Source of the DNA: Desulfuromonadales bacterium
GTDB lineage: Bacteria > Desulfobacterota > Desulfuromonadia > Desulfuromonadales > BM103
Length of the DNA: 17,148 bases
Assembly: GCA_029859485.1 (NCBI GenBank)
Contig: JAOUDB010000017.1
Span: forward strand, 1 to 17,148
Direction of reading: 5' to 3'
Positions 1 through 6,820 of the stretch are shown in pieces. The notes under the pieces are model-generated. The model ran no database searches and was not told where the DNA came from. It saw only the letters and a program-made list of their open reading frames with translations. Position numbers and translations under genes: made by a program. Numbering within the stretch: the first letter of the stretch is position 1; each line of letters opens with the position of its first letter.

Positions 1-50
1 TGCCGGTATTCTCAGCTCACTTTTGCAACCCCGCTTACGGTGATTATATT

Positions 51-413
51 ATGTTTGGTATAGGTTTTCCTGAACTCCTCATGATCATGGCCATCGCCCT
101 GATCGTGCTCGGACCGAAACGTCTCCCTGATATTGCCAAAGCCCTCGGTCGAGGACTTTCGGAATTCAAACGCGCCTCCGACGAACTGAAGCAGACCTTC
201 GAGGCCGAAGTCCGTAATCATGACACCGACCAGCAACCCCCTCCACCTGTCAAGCTGACCCCGCCCGGAGCCATGCAGAGCCCCTATCCTGACGAGGCCA
301 ACGCTGACGCCCCGGAGCCTTCCATCGTCCCGGAGCTTGATGTCGACAAACCAACGTTAGAAAAATCAACGGCTGAAACCGAGAAGAAGAGCGAGGACTC
401 CCGGCATGAGTGA
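51..413 (+). CDS. tatB: Sec-independent protein translocase subunit TatB (TatA/B family)
   Basis: This is a small subunit of the twin-arginine translocase, which moves folded proteins across the inner membrane; TatB with TatC forms the receptor for twin-arginine signal peptides. The 120-residue protein has the family layout: a very short N-terminus with Glu8 in GFPELL, one membrane helix at about residues 6-21, the hinge LGPKRLP at about 20-26, an amphipathic helix to about residue 55, then a disordered acidic and proline-rich tail. Glu8, the long tail and the position directly before tatC favour TatB over TatA, but some bacteria use one bifunctional TatA-like protein, so the letter is not certain. 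It overlaps tatC by 8 bases (ATGAGTGA), which suggests coupled translation. The ribosome binding site before the ATG is weak. Confidence 0.88.
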   Translation: MFGIGFPELLMIMAIALIVLGPKRLPDIAKALGRGLSEFKRASDELKQTFEAEVRNHDTDQQPPPPVKLTPPGAMQSPYPDEANADAPEPSIVPELDVDKPTLEKSTAETEKKSEDSRHE

Positions 414-1167
414 TCAACAGATGCCGTTGACCACTCACCTAGAGGAGTTACGCCGCAAGCTGATTATTGCCGGCGTTTCCTGGCTGGTGGCCTTTCTGGT
501 CTGCTATTCATTTTCAGAACAACTCTTCAACCTGATTGCAGACCCGGTTCGCCAGGCGTTGCCGGAGGGGACCTCGCTGGTCTTCATCACGGCAACCGAG
601 CCCTTTTTTACTTACCTGAAAATAGGCGCCCTAGCCGGGCTGCTCGTCTCCATGCCGGTGATCTTCTGGCAAATCTGGTCCTTTATCGCACCGGGCCTTT
701 ATGCAAACGAGAAGCGCTACGTTTTCCCCTTTGTGCTGGCAAGCTCGTTCTGCTTCGCCTGCGGCGCTTTTTTCGGTTTCAACTTCGTCTTCCCCATGGC
801 CTTCAAGGTGCTTATTGAGTTCGGCACCGGCGGTGGTGAAATCAGCGCCATGCTCTCCATGGGCTCCTACCTCTCCTTGTCGAGCAAACTCCTGCTTGCC
901 TTCGGATTGGTTTTTGAGCTGCCGGTGGTGATCTTCTTTCTGGCCCGCATGGGCATCGTTGACTACAAGTTCCTCGCCCGTAATCGCAAGTTCGCTCTCC
1001 TCGCCGCGTTCCTGATCGGTGCCATGCTTACGCCACCGGATGTTTTTTCACAAACAGCGCTGGCCCTGCCCTTCATCATCCTCTATGAAATCGGAATTAT
1101 CATCGCAAGGCTGTTTGGCAAGCGTCGTGAAACCGATGAAGAAGCAGACCAAAAAGCCGAGGCGTAA
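406..1167 (+). CDS. tatC: Sec-independent protein translocase subunit TatC
   Basis: TatC is the polytopic core of the twin-arginine translocase and binds the RR motif of its substrates. The 253-residue protein shows the family hallmarks: HLEELR at residues 11-16, the periplasmic EPF around Glu65, APGLYANEK at about 95-103, the conserved FELP with Glu171, and LTPPD at about 208-212. About six hydrophobic membrane segments are visible. The C-terminus is a short charged cytoplasmic tail. The length is normal for the family. Translation probably starts at the ATG that overlaps the end of tatB. A hairpin 27 bases past the stop closes the transcription unit. Confidence 0.96.
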   Translation: MSDQQMPLTTHLEELRRKLIIAGVSWLVAFLVCYSFSEQLFNLIADPVRQALPEGTSLVFITATEPFFTYLKIGALAGLLVSMPVIFWQIWSFIAPGLYANEKRYVFPFVLASSFCFACGAFFGFNFVFPMAFKVLIEFGTGGGEISAMLSMGSYLSLSSKLLLAFGLVFELPVVIFFLARMGIVDYKFLARNRKFALLAAFLIGAMLTPPDVFSQTALALPFIILYEIGIIIARLFGKRRETDEEADQKAEA

Positions 1168-1193
1168 CCACCCTGCTCCGCTTCAAAGGGACA

Positions 1194-1230
1194 AAAGGCG
1201 ACCCTGCAAGAAGAGAGCAGGGCCGCCTTT
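1194..1230. terminator. Bidirectional hairpin terminator between tatC and the DsbA-like gene
   Basis: A 14-base stem with one internal mismatch (AAAGGCG, then CCCTGC) pairs 1194-1207 with 1217-1230 around a 9-base loop. It is followed by ATTTCTT on the plus strand and by a short T-run on the minus strand. It lies between two convergent genes, so it can end transcription from both sides. Confidence 0.85.
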
Positions 1231-1255
1231 ATTTCTTGGGGCAACGAATGAAGAG

Positions 1256-2101
1256 CTATTTGGCTGCTTTTTTCAGCTCCGCATCAATCATCATCTTGAA
1301 GCCTTTAAGACTACGATCTTTCAACTGGAGTCCGTTGATATACGCAGCCGGTGTGCCACGCACGCCGGCGTTGGCCCCCAATTGTATATCGTTGTTCACT
1401 TCCTGGAGCAGGGCTGGGTTTGCCACGTCTTGGTCAAAACGTGCCATATCAAGGCCGACAGACTCGGCCAGTTCACGGATTTTGGCATTATTCAGCTTGT
1501 TGTAATTGGCAAACAACTGATCATGTAAAGGCCAAAACTTGCCCTGGTTGCGCGCTGCAATACTAGCAACGGCTGCCTGCTTGGCAAACTTGTGCATGCT
1601 CAGAGGAAAATGCTTGAATACCACCTTGACCTGCTTGGGATAGGCAGCCATCACCTGGTCCAGCGTCGGCACCAATTTTGCGCAGTAGGGGCACTGGAAA
1701 TCATCGAAGAGGGTAATGGTTACAGGCGCATCCGCATCCCCCTTTACGGCGGAGCTTCCAACCGGAAGCTGCTGTACATGAGCAATGGCGAGAATCTGCA
1801 ATTCGTTGCTTTTGCTGTTACCCAGGTAAAGCGTCTGTCCGTCCGGGGAAACTTCCAGACTGGTGACTCCCGCTCCAACCTTGAAGAGCTCCTGCGGCTG
1901 GCCGTCAGCTGAGAAAATCTGGACCTCTCCCGTTTCAAGGAGAACAAAGAGACGCCCGTCACTGACACTCTGGGCAACATCGACCGGTTGTTTGCCCAGG
2001 GGGTGACTTTTGACCAGATTCTTTTCGAGTTCCGCACAGACCGAGCCGGCCATTAACAGCAGACCGAGCAACAACATCAAAATACGACTTACACCTGACA
2101 T
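1256..2101 (-). CDS. Periplasmic DsbA-family thiol oxidoreductase with N-terminal propeller-like segment
   Basis: This is a probable periplasmic thiol-disulfide oxidoreductase of the DsbA/DsbG-like thioredoxin fold. I chose the ATG at 2101 (281 residues) because GAGAGG lies about 10 bases before it and the protein then begins with a clean signal peptide of about 23 residues ending in VCA. The reading frame extends upstream to 2170 without a good start. Mature residues about 30-105 contain VSPDGQTLYLGN and similar stretches, like one or two blades of a beta-propeller. The thioredoxin domain follows, with active site CPYC at residues 137-140 and the cis-proline TP at about 250-251. A lipobox is not convincing, because Val precedes the Cys. 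The neighbouring tat genes suggest envelope biogenesis, but the gene is on the other strand. The substrate and redox partner are unknown. Confidence 0.85.
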   Translation of the reverse strand: MSGVSRILMLLLGLLLMAGSVCAELEKNLVKSHPLGKQPVDVAQSVSDGRLFVLLETGEVQIFSADGQPQELFKVGAGVTSLEVSPDGQTLYLGNSKSNELQILAIAHVQQLPVGSSAVKGDADAPVTITLFDDFQCPYCAKLVPTLDQVMAAYPKQVKVVFKHFPLSMHKFAKQAAVASIAARNQGKFWPLHDQLFANYNKLNNAKIRELAESVGLDMARFDQDVANPALLQEVNNDIQLGANAGVRGTPAAYINGLQLKDRSLKGFKMMIDAELKKAAK

Positions 2102-2133
2102 GAGTGATACCCTCTCTTTGTTGAATTTTGAGA

Positions 2134-2152
2134 ACACGACCTGTTGTCGTGT
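2134..2152 (-). other. Hairpin in the probable leader of the DsbA-like gene
   Basis: ACACGAC (2134-2140) pairs perfectly with GTCGTGT (2146-2152) around a 5-base loop. It ends about 32 bases upstream of the chosen start at 2101. It would lie in the 5' untranslated region if transcription starts near 2172. No T-run follows on the coding strand. A role in mRNA stability or translation is speculation. Confidence 0.4.
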
Positions 2153-2179
2153 ATCCCTTAACTTAACCATTAAGCATTC

Positions 2180-2212
2180 ACTATAATTACCCCCAGCAGG
2201 GGACTATGTCAA
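2180..2212 (-). promoter_or_regulatory. Possible promoter of the DsbA-like gene
   Basis: On the minus strand a perfect TTGACA (2207-2212) lies upstream of TATAGT (2180-2185), but the spacing of 21 is too long for a standard sigma-70 promoter. A hairpin (CCCC TGCT GGGG) fills part of the spacer. It may need an activator, or one of the two boxes may be chance. Confidence 0.3.
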
Positions 2213-2231
2213 TCACAGCAGATGACAAGCC

Positions 2232-2260
2232 TTGACAATCGTTCCTTGCGACGGCATAAC
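2232..2260 (+). promoter_or_regulatory. Sigma-70 type promoter before the ABC exporter genes
   Basis: TTGACA at 2232-2237, a 17-base spacer and CATAAC at 2255-2260 fit a sigma-70 promoter. The predicted start of transcription, near 2266-2268, leaves only about 3-5 bases before the ATG at 2271, so the mRNA would be almost leaderless. The -35 box is 19 bases from a TTGACA facing the other way. Confidence 0.55.
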
Positions 2261-2270
2261 TTGAGATTCC

Positions 2271-3197
2271 ATGACAACTCCAGCTCTTGCCATTCATAAC
2301 CTCTCTAAAGAGTTCGACGGTGCCATCGCCGTCAACGACATCTCGTTTACGATCGAGCCCGGAGAAATATTCGGTCTGCTCGGGCCTAACGGTGCCGGTA
2401 AAAGCACGACAATCAACATGATCGGCGGTGTCTCGCGCATCGGTAGCGGCTCCATCGAGATCTTCGGTGCAGACAACCAGAAGGACTACCGCACCACCCG
2501 GCGTATGGTTGGCGTTATGCATCAGGAAATCGTCATCGATAATTTCTTCACCATCGACCAGGCCCTGAGACTGCACGCCGGCTATTATGGCGTTCGTGAT
2601 GATGAAGCCTGGCGGCTACAATTAATCGACCGCCTGGGTCTTAAACCACACCTGCACAAGGTGATGATCAAGCTCTCCGGCGGCATGAAGCGCCGTTTCA
2701 TGATCGCCAAAGCGCTGATTCACAAGCCCAGGTTGCTCATCCTTGATGAACCGACCGCCGGTGTTGACGTGGAGCTGCGCCACACGCTCTGGGATTTTGT
2801 GCGTGAAATCAACCAGCAGGGCACGACCATTCTCCTGACCACTCATTACCTTGAAGAGGCCGAGCAGATGTGCGAGCGCCTCGCCATCATGAACCACGGC
2901 AAGGTCATCGCACTTGAATCAACCGAGACCCTGCTGCAGGAACTCGGCACGCGCACGATCATTGTCCACCTGCAGGAGCCGATTACAAAAGCACCCGATA
3001 ATCTTTGTTGCCAGGCGACGGAACTTGACGAGTCCGGCACAACCTTGCAATTGACCTTGTCAACCAGTCAACCGACCGGGGACCTGTTGCAACGACTCTG
3101 TGAGATCGGCCTTTCAATCGCTGATATCGAAACCAGAAGCGCCGGGCTCGAAGAAATTTTTCTGCAAATGACCAAGGCGGGCAGGGTGGACGCATGA
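2271..3197 (+). CDS. yadG: ABC exporter ATP-binding protein, YadG type
   Basis: This is the ATPase of a two-gene ABC-2 type exporter. The 308-residue protein has Walker A GPNGAGKST at residues 38-46, the Q-loop Gln at 85, the signature LSGGMKRR at 135-142, Walker B LLILDEP at 155-161 and the switch histidine at 192. A C-terminal domain of about 90 residues follows. From memory, the length and sequence closely resemble Escherichia coli YadG, including the HYLEEAE stretch and the phrase AGYYGV. The transported substrate is not known; relatives are annotated as multidrug or polysaccharide/lipid exporters. The stop overlaps the start of the permease gene (ATGA), so the two are translationally coupled. 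The ribosome binding site before its ATG is poor, which fits the short predicted leader. Confidence 0.92.
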   Translation: MTTPALAIHNLSKEFDGAIAVNDISFTIEPGEIFGLLGPNGAGKSTTINMIGGVSRIGSGSIEIFGADNQKDYRTTRRMVGVMHQEIVIDNFFTIDQALRLHAGYYGVRDDEAWRLQLIDRLGLKPHLHKVMIKLSGGMKRRFMIAKALIHKPRLLILDEPTAGVDVELRHTLWDFVREINQQGTTILLTTHYLEEAEQMCERLAIMNHGKVIALESTETLLQELGTRTIIVHLQEPITKAPDNLCCQATELDESGTTLQLTLSTSQPTGDLLQRLCEIGLSIADIETRSAGLEEIFLQMTKAGRVDA

Positions 3198-3982
3198 ATC
3201 AACAGAGCGACAACGCTTTTAACTCCTGGCTGCCTTTTTACACCCTGCTGAGAAAAGAGATCCGCCGGTTCCTGCGGGTAGCCTCCCAGACCCTGGTCAC
3301 CCCGGTCATCACCGCCTCGCTTTATCTCTTTATCTTCGGAGCCACCCTCGGTGAACGCATCAGCGTACTCGAAGGCTTCAGCTATGCCCAGTTCGTTATA
3401 CCGGGCCTGATCCTGATGGGTATCATCAACAACTCTTTCTCCAACGTGGCATCCTCGCTCTTCATGTCGCGCTACCTTGGCAGCATAGTCGACCTTCTGG
3501 TCACACCAGTCACCCCGACCCAGTTCATCATGGCTTACACTCTGGCCGCTATGTTGCGCGGGCTGGCTGTAGGCCTTGTGGTCTGGCTGATCTCCTGTCT
3601 TTTTGCCACGCTGCCCTGGGCGCACCCTTTTGCCGCGATCACTATGGCTTGTCTCGCCAGCTTCCTCTTTGCCCAGTTCGGCATTATCGCTGCGATCCAC
3701 GCAGACAACTTCGATTCGCTGTCGATGTACACCAACTTCATCATTTTACCCCTGATCTATCTCGGCGGGGTTTTTTACCCGATCTCCATCCTGCCGCCAC
3801 TCTGGGCCAAGCTTTCTCACCTCAACCCGCTTTTCTATCTGATTGACGGTTTCCGTTATGCTATTCTCGGTGTCGGCGACCTGTCTTTTGTCGTCTCTTT
3901 CTGCACGGTTATTGCTATGGCACTGGGGCTTTTTGCCTGGGCTGCCATCCTGATTGCGCGCAGTTATCGTTTGCGCAACTAA
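3194..3982 (+). CDS. yadH: ABC-2 type exporter permease, YadH type
   Basis: This is the membrane partner of the preceding ATPase. The 262-residue protein has about six membrane segments and the ABC-2 family pattern. An N-terminal cytoplasmic helix (TLLRKEIRRFLR) leads into the first segment. A QFVIPGLILMGIINNSFSN stretch follows, and near residues 190-220 there is GGVFYPISILPPLW leading to LNPLFYLIDGFRY. AGGGTGG lies just before its ATG, which overlaps the stop of the ATPase gene by 4 bases. The pairing, length and motifs match E. coli YadH. The substrate cannot be read from the sequence. Confidence 0.9.
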   Translation: MNQQSDNAFNSWLPFYTLLRKEIRRFLRVASQTLVTPVITASLYLFIFGATLGERISVLEGFSYAQFVIPGLILMGIINNSFSNVASSLFMSRYLGSIVDLLVTPVTPTQFIMAYTLAAMLRGLAVGLVVWLISCLFATLPWAHPFAAITMACLASFLFAQFGIIAAIHADNFDSLSMYTNFIILPLIYLGGVFYPISILPPLWAKLSHLNPLFYLIDGFRYAILGVGDLSFVVSFCTVIAMALGLFAWAAILIARSYRLRN

Positions 3983-4003
3983 GACCACCTTTTTTCCTGC
4001 TTG

Positions 4004-4022
4004 TTGGTGCCCTTTGCACCAA
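4004..4022. repeat. Small perfect hairpin downstream of the ABC exporter
   Basis: TTGGTGC (4004-4010) pairs with GCACCAA (4016-4022) around CCTTT. No T-run follows on either strand, so it is not a terminator by itself, but it stands directly before the larger hairpin at 4026-4059 and may add to it. Confidence 0.45.
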
Positions 4023-4025
4023 TAG

Positions 4026-4059
4026 AAAGAGAGCCCGTCCATTCAGACGAGCCCTCTTT
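4026..4059. terminator. Bidirectional hairpin terminator between the ABC exporter and gntR
   Basis: Arms of 14 bases at 4026-4039 and 4046-4059 surround a 6-base loop. The two mismatches become G-U pairs in the minus-strand RNA. CTCTTT ends both arms. It lies between the convergent exporter and regulator genes. Confidence 0.75.
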
Positions 4060-4103
4060 ATTCACCTAATATCACACGATTGCCTGCAGCAATTTTTCTG
4101 TTT

Positions 4104-4796
4104 CTAGGCTGACTCCGCATTATTTGCAGCAGTTTCAGCTTCTGACATACTCTGAATCAGTACTCCGGCACCGATGGTTGCAGCGTGCCGTACCAGGCTA
4201 TCTGCCCGTTTTCCATCATGGTTCCTAAAGGCTTCGATCATATTGCGGTGCTCTTCCACTGATATTTCCATACGGCCTGGCTGTGAAAGGGACGCCAGGC
4301 GCAGGCGCTTGAATCTCATCACCAGCTGGTTAATCATCTCGTAGAGTTTATCGTTGCCGGCCGCCTTGATAAAGAGATCGTGAAACTCATTATGCACACG
4401 GAAAAAGCTCTTGACGTCACCATCCGCAGCGATCTTCTTAAGCCGCTCGTTAATTGATTCGAGCCGATCGATATCTTTCACGGTCAGTTTTTCTGCCGCC
4501 ATCTTCGCAGCAAAACCTTCAAGGAGAATCTTAATCGCATAAAACTCTTCTATATCCCGCTCTGACAAAGACGCAACAACGGCTCCCTTGCGTGGAATCA
4601 CCACAAGATAGCCCTCAGATTCAAGCTGCCGAAAAGCCTCCCTGATCGGGGTACGGCTGATGCCGAAACGTTCCGCCAACTCTGGCTCCGAGACTCGTTC
4701 GCCTGGTTTCATCGTTCCCTTGAGGATAGCATCCCGGATCATCTCCAGGATTTTTTCTCTCAGGGTCTGATGTCTTTCAATTGGTTTTTTGCGCAA
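4104..4796 (-). CDS. GntR-family transcriptional regulator, FadR/FCD subfamily
   Basis: This is a DNA-binding regulator whose ligand is probably a small carboxylic acid or similar metabolite, as known for FCD proteins. The frame is open up to a GTG at 4844, but that codon lies inside the promoter and operator. I therefore chose the TTG at 4796, which has GGAG 6 bases before it and gives 230 residues beginning (M)RKKPIERHQ. The winged helix covers about residues 8-75, with recognition region FGISRTPIREAFRQLESEGYL. The C-terminal FCD domain has the expected histidines at about 139 (EFH), 183 (EEH) and 204 (RHA), consistent with a metal site. A palindrome in its own promoter suggests autoregulation, and an identical one lies before the ATP synthase operon. 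It diverges from the potassium channel gene. The ligand is unknown. Confidence 0.9.
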   Translation of the reverse strand: MRKKPIERHQTLREKILEMIRDAILKGTMKPGERVSEPELAERFGISRTPIREAFRQLESEGYLVVIPRKGAVVASLSERDIEEFYAIKILLEGFAAKMAAEKLTVKDIDRLESINERLKKIAADGDVKSFFRVHNEFHDLFIKAAGNDKLYEMINQLVMRFKRLRLASLSQPGRMEISVEEHRNMIEAFRNHDGKRADSLVRHAATIGAGVLIQSMSEAETAANNAESA

Positions 4797-4826
4797 GAGA
4801 AACTCCGTTCTATTAGTCTTCCGCAA

Positions 4827-4854
4827 ATTGTATACAGTATACACTCAATGTCAA
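4827..4854 (-). promoter_or_regulatory. Promoter of the gntR-family gene
   Basis: On the minus strand TTGACA (4849-4854), a 16-base spacer and TACAAT (4827-4832) make a strong sigma-70 promoter. Transcription would start near 4820, 24 bases before the TTG start. The palindrome at 4830-4842 fills the spacer and overlaps the -10 box. Confidence 0.75.
4830..4842. promoter_or_regulatory. Palindromic operator GTATAC-A-GTATAC (gntR copy)
   Basis: A perfect 13-base palindrome lies between the -35 and -10 boxes of the gntR promoter, where a bound dimer would block RNA polymerase. Short palindromes are usual for GntR-family dimers. The same palindrome occurs at 13952-13964. That the neighbouring regulator binds it is inference. 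Confidence 0.7.
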
Positions 4855-4895
4855 GCTATTTCTCTTTCACAAACATTCCTAAACCACTTAACTGC

Positions 4896-4924
4896 TTGCC
4901 TTTTATTCTATGCATGATTATCAT
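4896..4924 (+). promoter_or_regulatory. Probable promoter of the potassium channel gene
   Basis: TTGCCT (4896-4901), a 17-base spacer and TATCAT (4919-4924) fit a sigma-70 promoter. Transcription would start near 4931, about 20 bases before the ATG at 4952, with GAGGT 8 bases before that ATG. Confidence 0.55.
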
Positions 4925-4951
4925 CCCTTAAGTTTTTCTTGAGGTTAAAGT

Positions 4952-5314
4952 ATGGATCCGATTAGACATCTACGCTTCTCTATCGCCGCACTTGTATCGA
5001 TAATCGCGATCGGCACTTTTGGTTACTCCATGGTCGAAGGTTGGTCGCTCTTCGATTCCCTCTACATGACCGTCATTACCCTGGCAACAGTCGGCTTCAA
5101 AGAGGTTCAGCCCTTATCAGATCATGGCAAATTATTCACCATCGTTCTGATTATCAGCGGGACAGGCATGATCGCCTACACCCTCAGCAGCCTGCTTCAA
5201 TTTACCCTTGAAGGCCAGCTTCGAAAAATCCTCGGGAGGAAAAATTGGAAAGCCGTATCAGCAAACTCAGTGATCATTACATCATCTGCGGTTTCGGCCG
5301 CATCGGCCATCTGA
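4952..5314 (+). CDS. Potassium channel pore part (two membrane helices), out of frame with its RCK domain
   Basis: This is the pore part of an ion channel of the two-helix K+ type. Membrane segments lie at about residues 8-28 and 60-82, with a pore helix and the selectivity filter TVGF at residues 46-49 between them. Residues up to about 97 (ending GRK) look like the family. The last 23 residues have no family character and are the product of a frame change: at the run AAAAA (5240-5244) the frame leaves the one that encodes the RCK domain. Adding one A here would give a single protein of 335 residues with GRKKLESRISKL across the joint, as in fused channel-RCK proteins. So this is a frameshifted gene, a sequencing error, a programmed shift or a genuinely split channel. 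GAGGT precedes the ATG by 8 bases. Confidence 0.8.
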   Translation: MDPIRHLRFSIAALVSIIAIGTFGYSMVEGWSLFDSLYMTVITLATVGFKEVQPLSDHGKLFTIVLIISGTGMIAYTLSSLLQFTLEGQLRKILGRKNWKAVSANSVIITSSAVSAASAI

Positions 5315-5958
5315 TCTGCCGCGAATTTCAATCGCGTCCCATGCCTTTCGTTGTTGTAGAAAAAGACCCGCAACTGGTTGAACGCCTCGCCCGTGGCGAC
5401 TATATGTACGTTGAGGGCGACGCGACCGATGATGAAGCCTTGCAAGCCGCTGGCATTGAGCGCGCCAAAGGTCTAATTGCTGCCGTGACCTCAGACACTG
5501 ACAACGTTTATATCACCCTGACCGCGCGAGGGCTTAATCCGAAATTGTTCATTCTGGCCAGGGCAAACGAGGAGGGCTCCGAAAAGAAACTGATGCGTGC
5601 CGGCGCGAGCAAGGTTATCTCTCCCTACACCATTGGCGCAAGCCGTATGGCACAGGCCATTTTACGCCCGTCGGTGGTTGATTTTATTGAGATTGCAACG
5701 GCCAGCGAAAACCTTGAACTACAGATCGAGGAAGTCTCCATTCATCCAAGTTCTGAAGTTGCTGGCAAGTCACTCGTTGACTCTGGGATCAAGCAAAGTA
5801 TGGGCATCATCATTGTCGGCATTAAACTTACCGATAATGAAATGACCTTTAACCCACCTCCTTACACAATAATCGAACCTAATTCCGTGTTGATCACACA
5901 TGGTGAACGGCCCGCCATCGATAAGCTTGAAAAGATTGCCGGAGGCTTGCAGCAATGA
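5245..5958 (+). CDS. RCK (TrkA-N/TrkA-C) regulatory domain of the potassium channel, separate reading frame
   Basis: This is the cytoplasmic regulator-of-K-conductance module that gates such channels through a bound nucleotide or ion. From the TTG at 5245 it has 237 residues. TrkA-N spans about 10-130, with CGFGRIG at 15-21 (GxGxxG), an acidic end to beta-2 (VVVEKD, 37-41) and GDAT at 58-61. TrkA-C spans about 145-230. The TTG has an excellent ribosome binding site, GGGAGG, 5 bases before it, so separate translation is plausible. In the archaeal channel MthK the RCK domain is known to be made both fused to the pore and alone from an internal start. The frame overlaps the pore frame by 70 bases. 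Its stop overlaps the next gene (ATGA). Confidence 0.82.
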   Translation: MESRISKLSDHYIICGFGRIGHLICREFQSRPMPFVVVEKDPQLVERLARGDYMYVEGDATDDEALQAAGIERAKGLIAAVTSDTDNVYITLTARGLNPKLFILARANEEGSEKKLMRAGASKVISPYTIGASRMAQAILRPSVVDFIEIATASENLELQIEEVSIHPSSEVAGKSLVDSGIKQSMGIIIVGIKLTDNEMTFNPPPYTIIEPNSVLITHGERPAIDKLEKIAGGLQQ

Positions 5959-6764
5959 GCCGTCCCCGCCTTGGAGCCCATATTCCCTGGGCGCAGATCG
6001 CAACCTACCTGGATCGTGTCCTTGCGCTTGAACTCGCTCCAGAAATTGCCATCAAGGGCCCCGAGTTCGACACTCTGGACGAAAGCCTGCTCGATCAATC
6101 CAGTCAAAAAATTGCTGCAGCTCAGATCAGACCAACCCTTCACGCGCCCTTTTTCGATCTGAATCCCGGCGCCCTCGATCCACTTATCCGCCAGGCAACT
6201 AGGCAACGGTTGACCCAAGCCCTTACGGCAGCCGGGCGTCTCAACGCACACCTGATGGTTATTCATCCGGGAGTCGATAAGTGGCGGTACCCGAACCTTG
6301 AACAAGTCTGGTTGGTCCAGGCAAAGGAGTTCTTGCTGCCTCTGATTGACCAAGCCGCAGCATGCGGATGTCGTTTGGCTATTGAGAACATCTACGAAGA
6401 TGCGCCCGACCTGCTCGTACAACTTGTGGATGAAATTGATTCAGAATGTTTTGGTCACTGCTTTGACGCCGGGCATTGGCACCTGTTCGGCAAAACCAAC
6501 ATGACAGATTGGCTCGCTGCGATTGGCCCACGCCTTTTGCATCTGCACCTGCACGACAACCACGGCGTAGCTGACGAGCATCTGCCGTTAGGTGAGGGTA
6601 CGATAGACTTCTCCCCGCTTCAGAATAAACTGCGCAGCATGCCGGCTCTTCCCAGCATGACCCTTGAAGCGCACAGCGCAGAGCACCTCAAACGGTCGTT
6701 GCAGCAAGCTAAAAAGCTGTTCGCACCCACAATTTGTAGTCCAGACTCCCCATCCAGTTATTAG
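5955..6764 (+). CDS. Sugar phosphate isomerase/epimerase-like TIM-barrel protein
   Basis: This 269-residue protein belongs to the xylose isomerase-like/AP endonuclease 2 TIM-barrel superfamily, whose members bind divalent metals at the C-terminal ends of the strands. Likely ligands or active-site residues are His63 (LHAPF), His104 (IHPG), Glu144 (IENI), Asp171 and His174 (FDAGHWH), the HLHDNHG stretch near 198-204, His209 and Glu238 (LEAH). The stretch HLPLGEGTIDF is typical of sugar phosphate isomerase/epimerase members. The pattern suits a metal-dependent isomerase better than an endonuclease, but the substrate cannot be named. It overlaps the RCK frame by 4 bases, so it is probably co-translated with the channel. 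A functional link to potassium is not known. Confidence 0.85.
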   Translation: MSRPRLGAHIPWAQIATYLDRVLALELAPEIAIKGPEFDTLDESLLDQSSQKIAAAQIRPTLHAPFFDLNPGALDPLIRQATRQRLTQALTAAGRLNAHLMVIHPGVDKWRYPNLEQVWLVQAKEFLLPLIDQAAACGCRLAIENIYEDAPDLLVQLVDEIDSECFGHCFDAGHWHLFGKTNMTDWLAAIGPRLLHLHLHDNHGVADEHLPLGEGTIDFSPLQNKLRSMPALPSMTLEAHSAEHLKRSLQQAKKLFAPTICSPDSPSSY

Positions 6765-6820
6765 CTGTGCAATCAACCGGAATTCAACTGACCACACGAT
6801 ATTTGCGGGAGTTTTCAAAT

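Noticed and set aside
23..50. TTGCAA and TATATT spaced like a promoter just before tatB
   Set aside because: The -10 box touches the ATG, so transcription would start inside the gene; the N-terminus of TatB is clear, so this match is probably chance.
3068..3700. 210-codon open frame on the minus strand opposite the ABC exporter genes
   Set aside because: It runs across the junction of two clear genes on the other strand and its charged, repetitive translation is typical of antisense frames.
5239..5245. Standard -1 slippery heptamer in the channel gene
   Set aside because: The in-frame heptamer is G-AAA-AAT, which does not fit X-XXY-YYZ, so I do not call a programmed frameshift from this alone.
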